In this document: one piece after another, positions 52,114 through 61,240 of the stretch | Numbering within the stretch: the stretch's first letter is position 1 | Layout of the letters: every line of letters begins with the position of its first letter | Source of the DNA: Nitrospirota bacterium | GTDB taxonomy: Bacteria > Nitrospirota > Thermodesulfovibrionia > Thermodesulfovibrionales > Magnetobacteriaceae | DNA length: 64,000 nt | Direction: 5' to 3' | Assembly (NCBI GenBank): GCA_015233895.1 | Contig: JADFXG010000001.1 | Span: 310,001-374,000, forward strand | Made by a program: the position numbers and the translations under genes | Notes under the pieces: generated by a model | Told to the model about the DNA's origin: nothing | Database searches by the model: none | What the model saw: the letters and a program-made list of their open reading frames with translations, nothing else

Positions 52114-54208
52114 TAAATTTTCTTTAAATGCGCTTTGCATAATATATCTTACTGCGCTTGTGCTTTATACAATGATTTCAATAAGCACTCTGCCTGTTCT
52201 TAAAGGAGACACTGATATATTTTATCACTTAAGTGGCGGCAGATACATATTGAGCCATATGGAAATCCCTGCGACATCTTACTTTTCCTTTATATCTCCT
52301 CAAATACACTGGGTTGACTACTATTGGCTGTTTCAGGTGTTTAACTATAAGATTTACAGCTTATTTGGCATCTCCGGGCTGGTTTTTGTGCGATCGGTTA
52401 TTTTTATGGTTACAGAACTGATTGTGTTTATGTTTCTGTTAAAAGACAAAAATAAGCCATTGCCTTATATCTCATTTATATTTTCCATGTACTTTCTCCT
52501 GCTGTTGCCGCGGGGGTTACAGAGCCGTCCTCATGCCGTCAGCTATTTATGTATGGCGGCATTTTTGTATATATTGGAATTTAAAAGGGAAAAAGCCTGG
52601 ATTTTGCCCTTAATAGCAACCCTGTGGGTTAACTTTCACGGCATAGAGTATCCGGTTATGATTCTCATTGCCGGAGCGTATCTTTTTGAAACTTATGTTT
52701 TAAGGGTAAGACAAAAAAGAAATTTTACAAAAGATGAATATGCCTTTTTGATGTCTCTGACGTTAGTCTTGTGTTGCGTTTATTTCACCCCTCATGGGGT
52801 TGCGCTGCTTAAGGCACCCTTTATCAGTACCCGGTACGCTTCTGAGTACATAACAGAACTGGTAAAGCTGCCGCTGTCTGATTACTTTTCGTTTCTTGTA
52901 AACACAACAGATGTGCCTTATCAAACCGTTTTTAATTTGTTTTTAATTGTAACAATCTCAGCGATTGCGGCAAACATCAGAAAGCTGCAGCTTAGCCACT
53001 TTATTATGTTTGTTGCTGCTGCGGTTCTTATTTTTAAGGCAAACAGGTTTTCACTTGAATTTTCGCTCCTTGCGCTCCCTTTAATAAGTGCCAACCCACC
53101 AGTTAAAAAATCCGAAAAAACCCTTTTTCACACCCCTTCAATTGTTGTCATATCCCTGATTCTTATGTCCATTCCATTTATAAACGTGCGGATGCTGCTT
53201 AAAGCAGTCCCCGTATCAAAATCCGTGCTTCCACACGGTATCGTGTCATTTTTGAAAAAAGCAGACACAGGCGGCACAATTATGAACCACCCCAACAGCG
53301 GCGGCTATCTGGAGTGGGAACTGTACCCGCGCTATAAAATATTTATGGATATGGAAATCCCTTTTTTGTTTAAAGATGAGGATATGTTTAATGTCTTAAG
53401 TTCATTTACAAATCCTTCAGCATTAGAAGCCTTTCTCAATACCTACAAACCTGACTATATAATTGTCTCATTGCTTAACGGAGCATTTAAGCACCTCATA
53501 TCTTCAAAACACCCGGAATACAGGGTCGTGTTTTTTGACGACATTGAGGTTTTGTATGCAAAAAACTCTGAAATTACAGAGAAGTACGCCCTTAAAACAA
53601 TTGATCCTTTCACACTGACTGGGCTGGATCTAAGACAATTAACACCTGATGTCCGTGAGTCCTTCTTAAAGGAGATGAGGAGTATCAACTCAATTGACCC
53701 GGACATTGAGCTTGTTAATCAGGTTCTTGCCATTATACTTACGGAGGAAAAAAAATACGGCGAGGCTTTAGTCTGTGCCAATACTATAATAAGGGTCTCC
53801 CCTTCTAACCCGCGCGGGTATATGCTTAAAGGGGATTTGCTGAACAGACAAGGTAAGTATGAGGAGGCAATCAGAGCGTTTAAGGCCGCACTATCTAATG
53901 CAACCGAGGATGCGGTAAAAAAGGATGTTTACAAAAAACTCTGGTACAGTTATTCATCCCTTAAACAAGATGAAAAAGCATACGAAATGCTCTCAAAAGG
54001 AGTTGATATTTTTACCTATAGCAGCACATACGATGACCTGTACGCTCTGGGACTCCTTGCTTTTACAACAGGAAAAACTGATGAGGCTTTCACATTATTT
54101 ACCTTTGCTCTTAAGAAAGCCCCTGATAATGACACACTATGGAAAGACAAGATTGAAAAGATGCTGCTGCAATATAAAAACTACAAAAAAAGTTCTGCAG
54201 CAAATTAA
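52091..54208 (+). CDS. GT-C-like membrane protein with C-terminal TPRs
   Basis: A 705-residue protein from ATG 52091 (TTG 52082 is possible). The N-terminus is followed by the segment KGDTDIFYHLSGGRYI and SFISPQIHWVDYYWL, which resembles GT-C glycosyltransferase first loops (D-W-x-H-L). About ten membrane helices run to near residue 380. A soluble part follows, then TPR repeats from about 545 onward (GEALVCANTIIRV, YMLKGDLLNRQGKYEEAIRAF). It overlaps the methyltransferase gene by 23 bases. A glycan-assembly role is inferred. Confidence 0.82.
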   Translation: MIIRKLFNKFSLNALCIIYLTALVLYTMISISTLPVLKGDTDIFYHLSGGRYILSHMEIPATSYFSFISPQIHWVDYYWLFQVFNYKIYSLFGISGLVFVRSVIFMVTELIVFMFLLKDKNKPLPYISFIFSMYFLLLLPRGLQSRPHAVSYLCMAAFLYILEFKREKAWILPLIATLWVNFHGIEYPVMILIAGAYLFETYVLRVRQKRNFTKDEYAFLMSLTLVLCCVYFTPHGVALLKAPFISTRYASEYITELVKLPLSDYFSFLVNTTDVPYQTVFNLFLIVTISAIAANIRKLQLSHFIMFVAAAVLIFKANRFSLEFSLLALPLISANPPVKKSEKTLFHTPSIVVISLILMSIPFINVRMLLKAVPVSKSVLPHGIVSFLKKADTGGTIMNHPNSGGYLEWELYPRYKIFMDMEIPFLFKDEDMFNVLSSFTNPSALEAFLNTYKPDYIIVSLLNGAFKHLISSKHPEYRVVFFDDIEVLYAKNSEITEKYALKTIDPFTLTGLDLRQLTPDVRESFLKEMRSINSIDPDIELVNQVLAIILTEEKKYGEALVCANTIIRVSPSNPRGYMLKGDLLNRQGKYEEAIRAFKAALSNATEDAVKKDVYKKLWYSYSSLKQDEKAYEMLSKGVDIFTYSSTYDDLYALGLLAFTTGKTDEAFTLFTFALKKAPDNDTLWKDKIEKMLLQYKNYKKSSAAN

Positions 54209-54240
54209 CAAACAGAGACTTCAATGTGTATTGTAAAGGC

Positions 54241-55440
54241 ATGATGGCTTACTACAGGTTTATAATACTTGAGACCATACGGCATTTCAGAAAAAACAAC
54301 GGTACACTTCTTGCTGCAGCGCTGACCTATCAGGGGCTTTTATCTTTTATCCCGTTTTTGCTTCTGATTTTTCTGCTGCTGGGAAAATACATAATGTCCT
54401 CAGATGTTGTATTTCTTAACTTTAAAAAAACTATTTCACTCTTTTTGCCCTACTCTCAGGACATAATAATTAAGGAGGCGAGAAAACTCTACATCGCTGA
54501 GGACAACTGGAGCATAGCCAGTATTGCTGTCTGTGTATGGTTTACATTTCCTCTTGTGGATGGTTTAAAAACGCTCTTTTCCAGTGTTTTTAAGGAAAAA
54601 ATTAACCGGTCGTTTCTGAGAGAATTAGCCTCAGATGTGCTCTCAACGTTTATCCTGATGTTTCTCCTTGTGTTTCTCGTTCTTGGAGAGGTTGTCTATA
54701 TTGAGATAATTAAACCTATTATAAAAGACATCAAAGCTCCCTTTGATTTGATAGATGTTACGGGTAACTTTGTTCTCACACTTTCAGGATTAATACTGTT
54801 TTATTACTTGTTTATACCGGTTAAGGTAAAACTTAATCATATTGTTGCCGGCGCCTCACTGACTGCCATAGCGTGGATAGCGTTAAGGCCATCGTTTGCC
54901 CTTTTAATGCACATCAATCCACAGATGGGATTTGTTTTTGGCTCTCTTAAGGCTATCTTTGTTGTGTTTTTCTGGGTTTATATGTACTTTTATGTTTTGA
55001 TTTTAGGGGTGGAGTTAACAGCGTCTTGTTCACAAATCCGGCTGATAGCAGTTGAATCTCTGCTCTCTCTGCGTACTGCCAAACCAGGAGCTAAAGCACT
55101 TGCAAGGTTTACGCTTAATTTTAGAGATGGTGTTGTCATCTTTGACAAAGGCACACAGGCTGACAGTTTTTACTACTTAGTGAGCGGGCTCGTTTCGCTT
55201 GTTGAGGATGGGCACCCTCAGGTTCAAAAAATGTCCGGCGATACTTTTGGTGTAGAAGAGATGCTCCTTAACTCAACAAGAGCGAAAACGGCTGTCGCTA
55301 AATCTGATGACGTCATTGTACTTCCTGTACATTCAAATGAGTTTAAGGCTCTTGAAAAAATTAATCCACAAATTCCGCTTATGATTATAAAAAATCACTT
55401 AATTCCCGTAGAAAAAAATAAAAAATCCATTCTCTTATAA
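54241..55440 (+). CDS. YihY/BrkB-type membrane protein fused to a cyclic-nucleotide-binding-like domain
   Basis: A 399-residue protein from ATG 54241 (AAAGG five bases upstream; GTG 54226 is also in frame). The BrkB domain covers about 1-280: LAAALTYQGLLSFIPFLLLI at the N-terminus, several helices, and MGFVFGSLKAIFVVFFWVY. A C-terminal domain (about 295-395) has the cNMP-fold pattern FRDGVVIFDKG, YYLVSGLVSLV and GDTFGVEEMLL. In BrkB proteins such a domain is unusual. No catalytic residue pattern is known for BrkB; the ligand is unproven. Confidence 0.85.
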   Translation: MMAYYRFIILETIRHFRKNNGTLLAAALTYQGLLSFIPFLLLIFLLLGKYIMSSDVVFLNFKKTISLFLPYSQDIIIKEARKLYIAEDNWSIASIAVCVWFTFPLVDGLKTLFSSVFKEKINRSFLRELASDVLSTFILMFLLVFLVLGEVVYIEIIKPIIKDIKAPFDLIDVTGNFVLTLSGLILFYYLFIPVKVKLNHIVAGASLTAIAWIALRPSFALLMHINPQMGFVFGSLKAIFVVFFWVYMYFYVLILGVELTASCSQIRLIAVESLLSLRTAKPGAKALARFTLNFRDGVVIFDKGTQADSFYYLVSGLVSLVEDGHPQVQKMSGDTFGVEEMLLNSTRAKTAVAKSDDVIVLPVHSNEFKALEKINPQIPLMIIKNHLIPVEKNKKSILL

Positions 55441-55520
55441 TTACTGATTATTTTTTGTTATAATGAGTGGTATATACTAAATAAATGCAATACACGCGAA
55501 AGGAACTGAGACGAGCATAG

Positions 55521-56183
55521 ATGATAGTGCTTGATAAGGCTTCAAAGTACTACGATGCGCAGGCGGCTTTAAAAAACGTTAGTTTCTCTATAAAAAAAGG
55601 GGAACTTGCCTTTGTTACAGGTCCTAGCGGCGCAGGGAAGACTACTTTGTTTAAACTCCTCTACCTTGCCGAAACACCCGATGATGGAACAATAACCATT
55701 GCCGGTTTTAATACATCCAACCTTAAAGAGGCCACAATCCCGTTCCTAAGGAGAAATATAGGTGTTGTGTTTCAGGATTTTAAACTATTAAATAATAAGA
55801 CAGTATTTGACAACATCGCACTGACGCTTCGAATCAGGGGGATTATGGAGAGGGAAACCAAAGAACGTGTCCACAGTGTGCTAAAACTGGTAAATCTAAG
55901 ACACAAGTCCGATAAATACCCGGCAACACTCTCCGGAGGCGAACAGCAGCGAATCACACTGGCGCGAGCCATCGTGGGCGAACCCACCGTTATGCTTGCC
56001 GATGAGCCTACCGGTAACCTTGACGCTGAAAACGAAGACAACATCATGAAAATATTTAAATACATAAACAACAAAGGCACAACTATACTCATTGCCACTC
56101 ACAACAGATCGCTGTTTACCAATACTGGTAAGCGGGTTTTTTATCTGGATGAGGGCACACTTGCCAAAGAAGAGATAGCGTAA
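55521..56183 (+). CDS. ftsE: Cell division ATP-binding protein FtsE
   Basis: A 220-residue ABC ATPase: Walker [10 protein letters not shown] (about 36-44), Q-loop VFQDFKLL, signature LSGGEQQR (about 138-145), Walker [13 protein letters not shown], and the His switch ATHN. With FtsX it forms the divisome complex that turns on EnvC-controlled amidases. A TATAAT at 55459-55464 may be its -10 box. It is followed 1 base later by ftsX. Confidence 0.95.
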   Translation: MIVLDKASKYYDAQAALKNVSFSIKKGELAFVTGPSGAGKTTLFKLLYLAETPDDGTITIAGFNTSNLKEATIPFLRRNIGVVFQDFKLLNNKTVFDNIALTLRIRGIMERETKERVHSVLKLVNLRHKSDKYPATLSGGEQQRITLARAIVGEPTVMLADEPTGNLDAENEDNIMKIFKYINNKGTTILIATHNRSLFTNTGKRVFYLDEGTLAKEEIA

Positions 56184-56184
56184 G

Positions 56185-57054
56185 ATGTTTTCAGTTAAAA
56201 TGGCGCTACAGAGCATTTTAAGGGAAAAGTGGATTAATTTTCTGACAATGGCAACTCTTGGCGTTTTATTATTTATCTTCTTTGCCATCCTGCTTGTCCT
56301 CTATAATGTGGAGATGCTTACCTCCAAAATACCCTCGAAACTTTCCTCTCTTGTTGTGCTTAAAGATGATGCTTCAAAGGAGGAGATAGCAGCCGTAGAA
56401 AGTGAAGCCAAACGGAGCAAACTTGTAAAGACCGTTGACTTCATCTCAAAGGAGGCTGCTATGGAGGACCTTAAAAAAGTTTTTAAGTCTGATGATTTTA
56501 TATTAAAGGGGTTTGGCGAAAATCCTCTTTTTAATTCTTATGAAATCAAATTTAAGAGTGATGAAGATGTTAAAACATCCGATATAAAAGCATTAATATC
56601 AAAACTAAAAACTCACAGGGCGGTTGACGACGTTGAGTTTGGACAGGCACAGATGGAATCCCTTTCTGCCTTAAAACGCGGAGTCAGAACTATCGGGCTT
56701 ACGCTTTCCACCACCTTTGCCTGTGCCGTGGTTTTCATAAGCTATACGACTGTTAAAATACTTTTTTACAGGAGAAAGGAGGAAATAGAGATATATAAAC
56801 TACTGGGCGCTACCAGAGGGTTTATCAGGCTGCCTTTTTTTCTGGAGGGCTCAATAGTTGGTTTTTGCGGCGGACTTAGCGGGGCTGTCATGCTTCAGGT
56901 GCTTAATAAAATTACGCTTTCTAAACTTACAGCAGAAATTCCCCTGTTTGCAGTAGTTAACATTCCTTTTACTGTATTTTTACTGTTTCCGGTGATCGGT
57001 TTGATGTTGGGACTTGGGGGGGCCGTGTTTGCTGTGGGACGAGTCAGGTATTGA
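56185..57054 (+). CDS. ftsX: Cell division protein FtsX
   Basis: A 289-residue membrane protein: an N-terminal helix (about 14-40), an extracytoplasmic domain (about 45-165), and three C-terminal helices, with KEEIEIYKLLGATRGFIRLP between the second and third. FtsX transmits FtsE ATPase activity to EnvC in the periplasm. The stop overlaps the envC start region, showing translational coupling. Confidence 0.94.
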   Translation: MFSVKMALQSILREKWINFLTMATLGVLLFIFFAILLVLYNVEMLTSKIPSKLSSLVVLKDDASKEEIAAVESEAKRSKLVKTVDFISKEAAMEDLKKVFKSDDFILKGFGENPLFNSYEIKFKSDEDVKTSDIKALISKLKTHRAVDDVEFGQAQMESLSALKRGVRTIGLTLSTTFACAVVFISYTTVKILFYRRKEEIEIYKLLGATRGFIRLPFFLEGSIVGFCGGLSGAVMLQVLNKITLSKLTAEIPLFAVVNIPFTVFLLFPVIGLMLGLGGAVFAVGRVRY

Positions 57055-58184
57055 AGATAAAAATGTTTTATTTATTTATTTTCGTGTTTCTGCTTTACGG
57101 CATAGACTGCCACGCTGAGGCACTGAAGGAAAAATACAAAAAAATACAGGATGATATAAAGGCAAATAAGGAGAAGCTGGATAAGGCAAAGAAAAAAGAA
57201 AGCTCTATAATGACTGATATAGAAAGAGCCGGTCGTGAACTTAATAAAATAAATTCCGAAATCATAAGAGACAGGAAAAAAATAAAAGACTTAGAGGATA
57301 ATATAAAAGTGGTTAAGGCAGATATTGCTAAAACAACAAAAGCCGTGCAGGCAGTCAAAAAAAACCTGAAGAGACGGTTTCAGTTGATACAACGCTACGG
57401 CTACGGACTGGACAGATTAATAGTGGTGCTCAATGCCGAGGATTTTAATGAGCTTTTAAAAGTAAACAGATACATGGCCAGACTGACAACCACAGAGTAT
57501 AAACAAATGAAAGAGTACAGGGACTTATCAGCAAAGCTCTCTGATAAAGAAAAGTCCCTTAAGGGGATGTACGGGGATATAAATCAACGAAATGAACAGC
57601 TGGTAGCCGCAGAAAACTCCCTGGTAAAGAAAAAACAGGAGCATGAGCACATTTTATCGTCAGTGAAAAAAGAGCAATTCAAATATGCCTCTTTACTAAA
57701 TGAGCTTGAATCCACATCAAAACAGATAAAAGAGATAATACAACGGAGCGATTCCGATTTGTCCGAACAGGGAAATGAATTCCGGTCTCTGAAGGGCTCT
57801 TTGCCATGGCCGGTAAGAGGGCAGGTTTCAATACCTTATGGATCGCATCAGGATCCGCAGTTTAAAACACCGGTTTTCAGATACGGCATCTACATAAGCA
57901 CCAACGACAACGAAAAGGTGCGTGCCGTGTATGAGGGAAAAGTGGTGTATGCAGATACCTTTAAGGGATTAGGCCAGGTGGTTATACTAAGTCATGGCCT
58001 GGGGTATCACACGGTATATGCAAATCTGAGCAGCATAGCACAAAAACAGGGTGAGTACGTAAAGAAAGGCGACATGTTGGGCATAGCAGGCGCCTCTGGT
58101 GTTTTAAATGCAACAGGAATATACTTTGAGGTAAGATATAAGGGAAAGCCAGTTGACCCTATGCAATGGCTTAAACAACGATAA
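57051..58184 (+). CDS. envC: Murein hydrolase activator EnvC-like
   Basis: About 377 residues: signal peptide, a long coiled coil (about 25-240) and a C-terminal LytM fold (about 255-377). The M23 zinc residues are lost: the H-x3-D site reads RYGIYI, YGHL is now YANL, and HLHF is now IYFEV. It therefore cannot be a peptidase and should activate amidases, as EnvC does. Start is TTG 57051 (overlapping the ftsX stop) or ATG 57063. It is encoded after ftsEX as expected. Confidence 0.93.
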   Translation: MKIKMFYLFIFVFLLYGIDCHAEALKEKYKKIQDDIKANKEKLDKAKKKESSIMTDIERAGRELNKINSEIIRDRKKIKDLEDNIKVVKADIAKTTKAVQAVKKNLKRRFQLIQRYGYGLDRLIVVLNAEDFNELLKVNRYMARLTTTEYKQMKEYRDLSAKLSDKEKSLKGMYGDINQRNEQLVAAENSLVKKKQEHEHILSSVKKEQFKYASLLNELESTSKQIKEIIQRSDSDLSEQGNEFRSLKGSLPWPVRGQVSIPYGSHQDPQFKTPVFRYGIYISTNDNEKVRAVYEGKVVYADTFKGLGQVVILSHGLGYHTVYANLSSIAQKQGEYVKKGDMLGIAGASGVLNATGIYFEVRYKGKPVDPMQWLKQR

Positions 58185-58210
58185 TTATAAAGGATGTTCA
58201 GGAGGGATAA

Positions 58211-59509
58211 ATGAATAAAAGACTAAAGCACTTGCTCATTTGGACGGCTTTTGTCGCAATAATAGCAAGCGGAGTGGCAGTTGGCAGGTGGACGGTAAAG
58301 TCCGTAAGCGCTGAGTCGGAAACGTATCAGGAATTAAAGCTGTTTACTGAGGTTATATCTTTGGTAAAGAGCAGTTATGTGGAGGAGGTTAAAACCAAGG
58401 ATTTAATTTATGGCGCTATAAAGGGTATGATCAGCTCTCTTGACCCCCACTCGGCCTTCATGACACCGGACATGTATAAGGAGATGAAGGTTGACACCAA
58501 GGGCGAGTTTGGCGGCGTAGGCATACAGATAGGCAAAAAGGGCGGTCTTCTGACTGTAATTGCACCGATTGAAGATACACCTGCATATTTGGCCGGAATA
58601 AAGGCTGGAGATGTTATAACAAAGGTTAACGGCGAAATTACCGACAAGATGACTCTCATGGATGCGGTCAATAAGATGCGGGGCCCAAGGGGAACAAAGG
58701 TTATTCTCTCAATCCTCAGAAAGGGATGGACTGAACCAAAAGACTTTACAATCTCAAGAGAGATTATTAAAGTTAAGAGCGTAAAAAATAAGGTTCTTGA
58801 AGGGAACATCGGCTATATAAAAATCAGCCAGTTCCAGGAAAAAACCGTGCAGGATCTGGTTAAAGCAATTAACACGTTGAAAGAAAAAAAGATAACCTCG
58901 GTGATAGTAGATTTAAGAAATGATCCGGGCGGGTTGTTACAGAGCGCTGTGGGTGTGGCTGAGCAGTTTTTACCGTCACACAAACTGGTCGTTTACATAA
59001 AGGATCGTTCAGGGGATAAGAAGGACTTCTATACGGAGTCAGAGGGCAAGCTTGATATGCTGCCCATGGTGGTGCTGGTAAATGAGGGATCTGCAAGCGC
59101 CTCAGAGATAGTGGCAGGGGCTCTCAAGGACTGGAACAGGGCAGTTATTCTGGGTGTGACCACCTTTGGGAAAGGCTCGGTTCAGAGTGTGCTTGGGCTT
59201 AGTGACGGCTCAGGGTTAAGGCTTACTACCGCAAGGTACTATACCCCTAACGGTATTTCCATCCAAAACACCGGAATAACACCAGATATAATAGTGAAGA
59301 TTAAATCTGAAAATGGAAAAGAGCACAAAGTGCTAAGGGAAAAGGACTTAACCGGACATCTGCAAAACGAACAGATTGAAACCAAAGAGGGTGAAGAGTC
59401 AGACTCAACACCGCTTGAGCTTGAAGAGAAAGACGACACACAGCTTCAAAGAGCTATAGATATATTAAAAACCGGGGATACACTGAAGAAAAGTAATAAA
59501 ACCAGCTGA
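58211..59509 (+). CDS. ctpA: Carboxy-terminal processing protease (S41)
   Basis: A 432-residue exported protease: N-terminal signal/anchor (about 8-30), PDZ domain (GGVGIQIGKKGGLLTVIAPI, about 98-117), and S41 catalytic core with the Ser in GSASASEIVAGAL (about 296-308) and the Lys in TFGKGSVQS (about 320-328). It trims or degrades periplasmic proteins, including peptidoglycan hydrolases. Colocation with ftsEX-envC supports a division or cell-wall role. GGAGGG precedes its ATG. Confidence 0.95.
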   Translation: MNKRLKHLLIWTAFVAIIASGVAVGRWTVKSVSAESETYQELKLFTEVISLVKSSYVEEVKTKDLIYGAIKGMISSLDPHSAFMTPDMYKEMKVDTKGEFGGVGIQIGKKGGLLTVIAPIEDTPAYLAGIKAGDVITKVNGEITDKMTLMDAVNKMRGPRGTKVILSILRKGWTEPKDFTISREIIKVKSVKNKVLEGNIGYIKISQFQEKTVQDLVKAINTLKEKKITSVIVDLRNDPGGLLQSAVGVAEQFLPSHKLVVYIKDRSGDKKDFYTESEGKLDMLPMVVLVNEGSASASEIVAGALKDWNRAVILGVTTFGKGSVQSVLGLSDGSGLRLTTARYYTPNGISIQNTGITPDIIVKIKSENGKEHKVLREKDLTGHLQNEQIETKEGEESDSTPLELEEKDDTQLQRAIDILKTGDTLKKSNKTS

Positions 59510-59510
59510 T

Positions 59511-60191
59511 ATGTCCCGTGTAATCTTTGACATAGAGACGGCAGGGTTTGACTTTGAAAGCCTTGACCGCTGGTTACAGGAGTATTTTCTAAAGTGGACA
59601 AACACGGAGGATGAGGTGAAGGCTGCAAAAGACAGCCTCTCCTTTTATCCAAACACGGCTGAGGTGGTGGCAATTGGAATGCTCAACCCTGATACTGAAA
59701 AAGGAGCAGTATATTTTCAGTCTCCGGGGGGCACAGTTAAGCCTTTTGATGAGGACAATATATCATACTACCCAGGCACTGAAAGCGATGTATTGTCTCA
59801 GTTTTGGGAAACTATAAAAAAGTACGACACCTTTGTAACGTTTAACGGGCGGGTGTTTGACTGCCCATTTGTTTTGGTAAGAAGCGCCGTATGCAGAGTT
59901 ATGCCAACACGAGAACTCTTGCCTAACCGTTACGGCACTGAGCACATTGATTTAATGGACAGGCTTAACTTCTTTGGCGCCTCAAAAAGACGGTTCAGCC
60001 TCGATGTGTGGTGCCGCACGTTTGGCATAAAAAGCCCAAAATCCGACGGGGTCACAGGATATGAGGTAAAGGACCTGTTTAGGTCGGGAGAGTTTGAAAA
60101 AATCGCAAGATACTGTGCCGGAGACCTGTGGGCAACTCAAAAACTTCTCTTCATCTGGGAAAAATATATTAAGTTTCCCTCTTTAAAGTAA
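59511..60191 (+). CDS. YprB-like 3'-5' exonuclease domain protein
   Basis: A 226-residue DnaQ/RNase H-fold protein: VIFDIETAGFD at the N-terminus (the D-x-E motif), FVTFNGRVFDCPFV in the middle and YCAGDLWATQ at the C-terminus (Y-x3-D). The pattern matches predicted 3'-5' exonucleases of the YprB family. It starts 1 base after the ctpA stop and is probably co-transcribed. The substrate (DNA or RNA) is unknown. Confidence 0.88.
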   Translation: MSRVIFDIETAGFDFESLDRWLQEYFLKWTNTEDEVKAAKDSLSFYPNTAEVVAIGMLNPDTEKGAVYFQSPGGTVKPFDEDNISYYPGTESDVLSQFWETIKKYDTFVTFNGRVFDCPFVLVRSAVCRVMPTRELLPNRYGTEHIDLMDRLNFFGASKRRFSLDVWCRTFGIKSPKSDGVTGYEVKDLFRSGEFEKIARYCAGDLWATQKLLFIWEKYIKFPSLK

Positions 60192-60277
60192 ATTTTAAGT
60201 TTAAACTAGTTTGCTTTACTAAAAACAAGTATAAAAGGTAAAATTGACTACGTTGTTAAGTGAAAGGGGGACAACAA

Positions 60278-61195
60278 ATGTTATATCTTTTTTTGCTTAA
60301 AATATCAGCCATACTCAGTTCTTTTAACTTAAGAAGTGTGTTTTCACCATTGCCATTATGGTTTATAGTCTGTGTATTTTTCGGGAGTTTATTTATGTGT
60401 TCCGGAGTAAGCCACGCATTGGATGTAAATGGCAACGATAAACTTAAGATAGAAGGGAACCTAACGATCACAGGTTCCAGCACTATGTGTCCACTGATAA
60501 AGGCTATAGGTGACAGATTTCATTCGTTGTATCCTAAGGTTATCCTTGACGTACAATGTGGCGGTTCAGCCCGGGGCATTAAAGACGTCAGGGAGGGAAA
60601 ATCCAAAATCGGGATGGTATCCCGTGCTCTTACCGATAAGGAGCAGGACCTTTTCGGTTTTACAATCGCCCGCGACGGTGTCAGCATCATTATAAATAAA
60701 AATAACCCCGTTGTTACTCTCAGCAATAAGCAGATATTTGACATTTTTACCGGTAAGATTACCAACTGGAAACAAGCCGGAGGCAATGATGCCAACATAT
60801 CTGTGGTGTTGAAAACAAGGAGAGGGGCCTCAACCGAGCTCTTCTACGATTATTTCAAATTTAGTAACGACATGTTAACCGGCAAGTTTATCGACGGTGA
60901 TAATTCAGTAGTAATAAATGCGGTGACAACTAATCCAAATGCAATTTCATATGTTTCATCTGGTGAAGCACAGCGTAAAGGACAAGCAGGAGACGCTGTT
61001 AAGATTATCCCTGTTGACAACATTATGCCCACAAACAGGAATATCATTACCATGAATTATCCAATTTCCCGTGCGCTCTCTCTTGTTACGAAAGCACTTC
61101 CATCCGGCCTGGAGAAAGAATTCATCAACTACTGCCTCTCCTCTGCGGTCAATAATATAATCGTACAATATGACTTCGTTCCCTACGAGGAGTGA
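60278..61195 (+). CDS. PstS-like phosphate/anion-binding protein
   Basis: A 305-residue exported solute-binding protein. ATG 60278 is chosen since GAAAGGGGG lies before it; GTG 60260 would overlap that site. An unusually long N-terminal region with a hydrophobic stretch precedes the binding fold: TITGSSTMCPL, CGGSARGIKDV, SRALTDKE and TRRGASTELFYDY are PstS landmarks. No PstCAB genes follow; a histidine kinase gene follows after 45 bases. A receptor role for the kinase is inferred. Confidence 0.85.
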   Translation: MLYLFLLKISAILSSFNLRSVFSPLPLWFIVCVFFGSLFMCSGVSHALDVNGNDKLKIEGNLTITGSSTMCPLIKAIGDRFHSLYPKVILDVQCGGSARGIKDVREGKSKIGMVSRALTDKEQDLFGFTIARDGVSIIINKNNPVVTLSNKQIFDIFTGKITNWKQAGGNDANISVVLKTRRGASTELFYDYFKFSNDMLTGKFIDGDNSVVINAVTTNPNAISYVSSGEAQRKGQAGDAVKIIPVDNIMPTNRNIITMNYPISRALSLVTKALPSGLEKEFINYCLSSAVNNIIVQYDFVPYEE

Positions 61196-61240
61196 TATAA
61201 TCATCAGAGCACCTAAAAATGCCAATATGGAGATTCTGAG

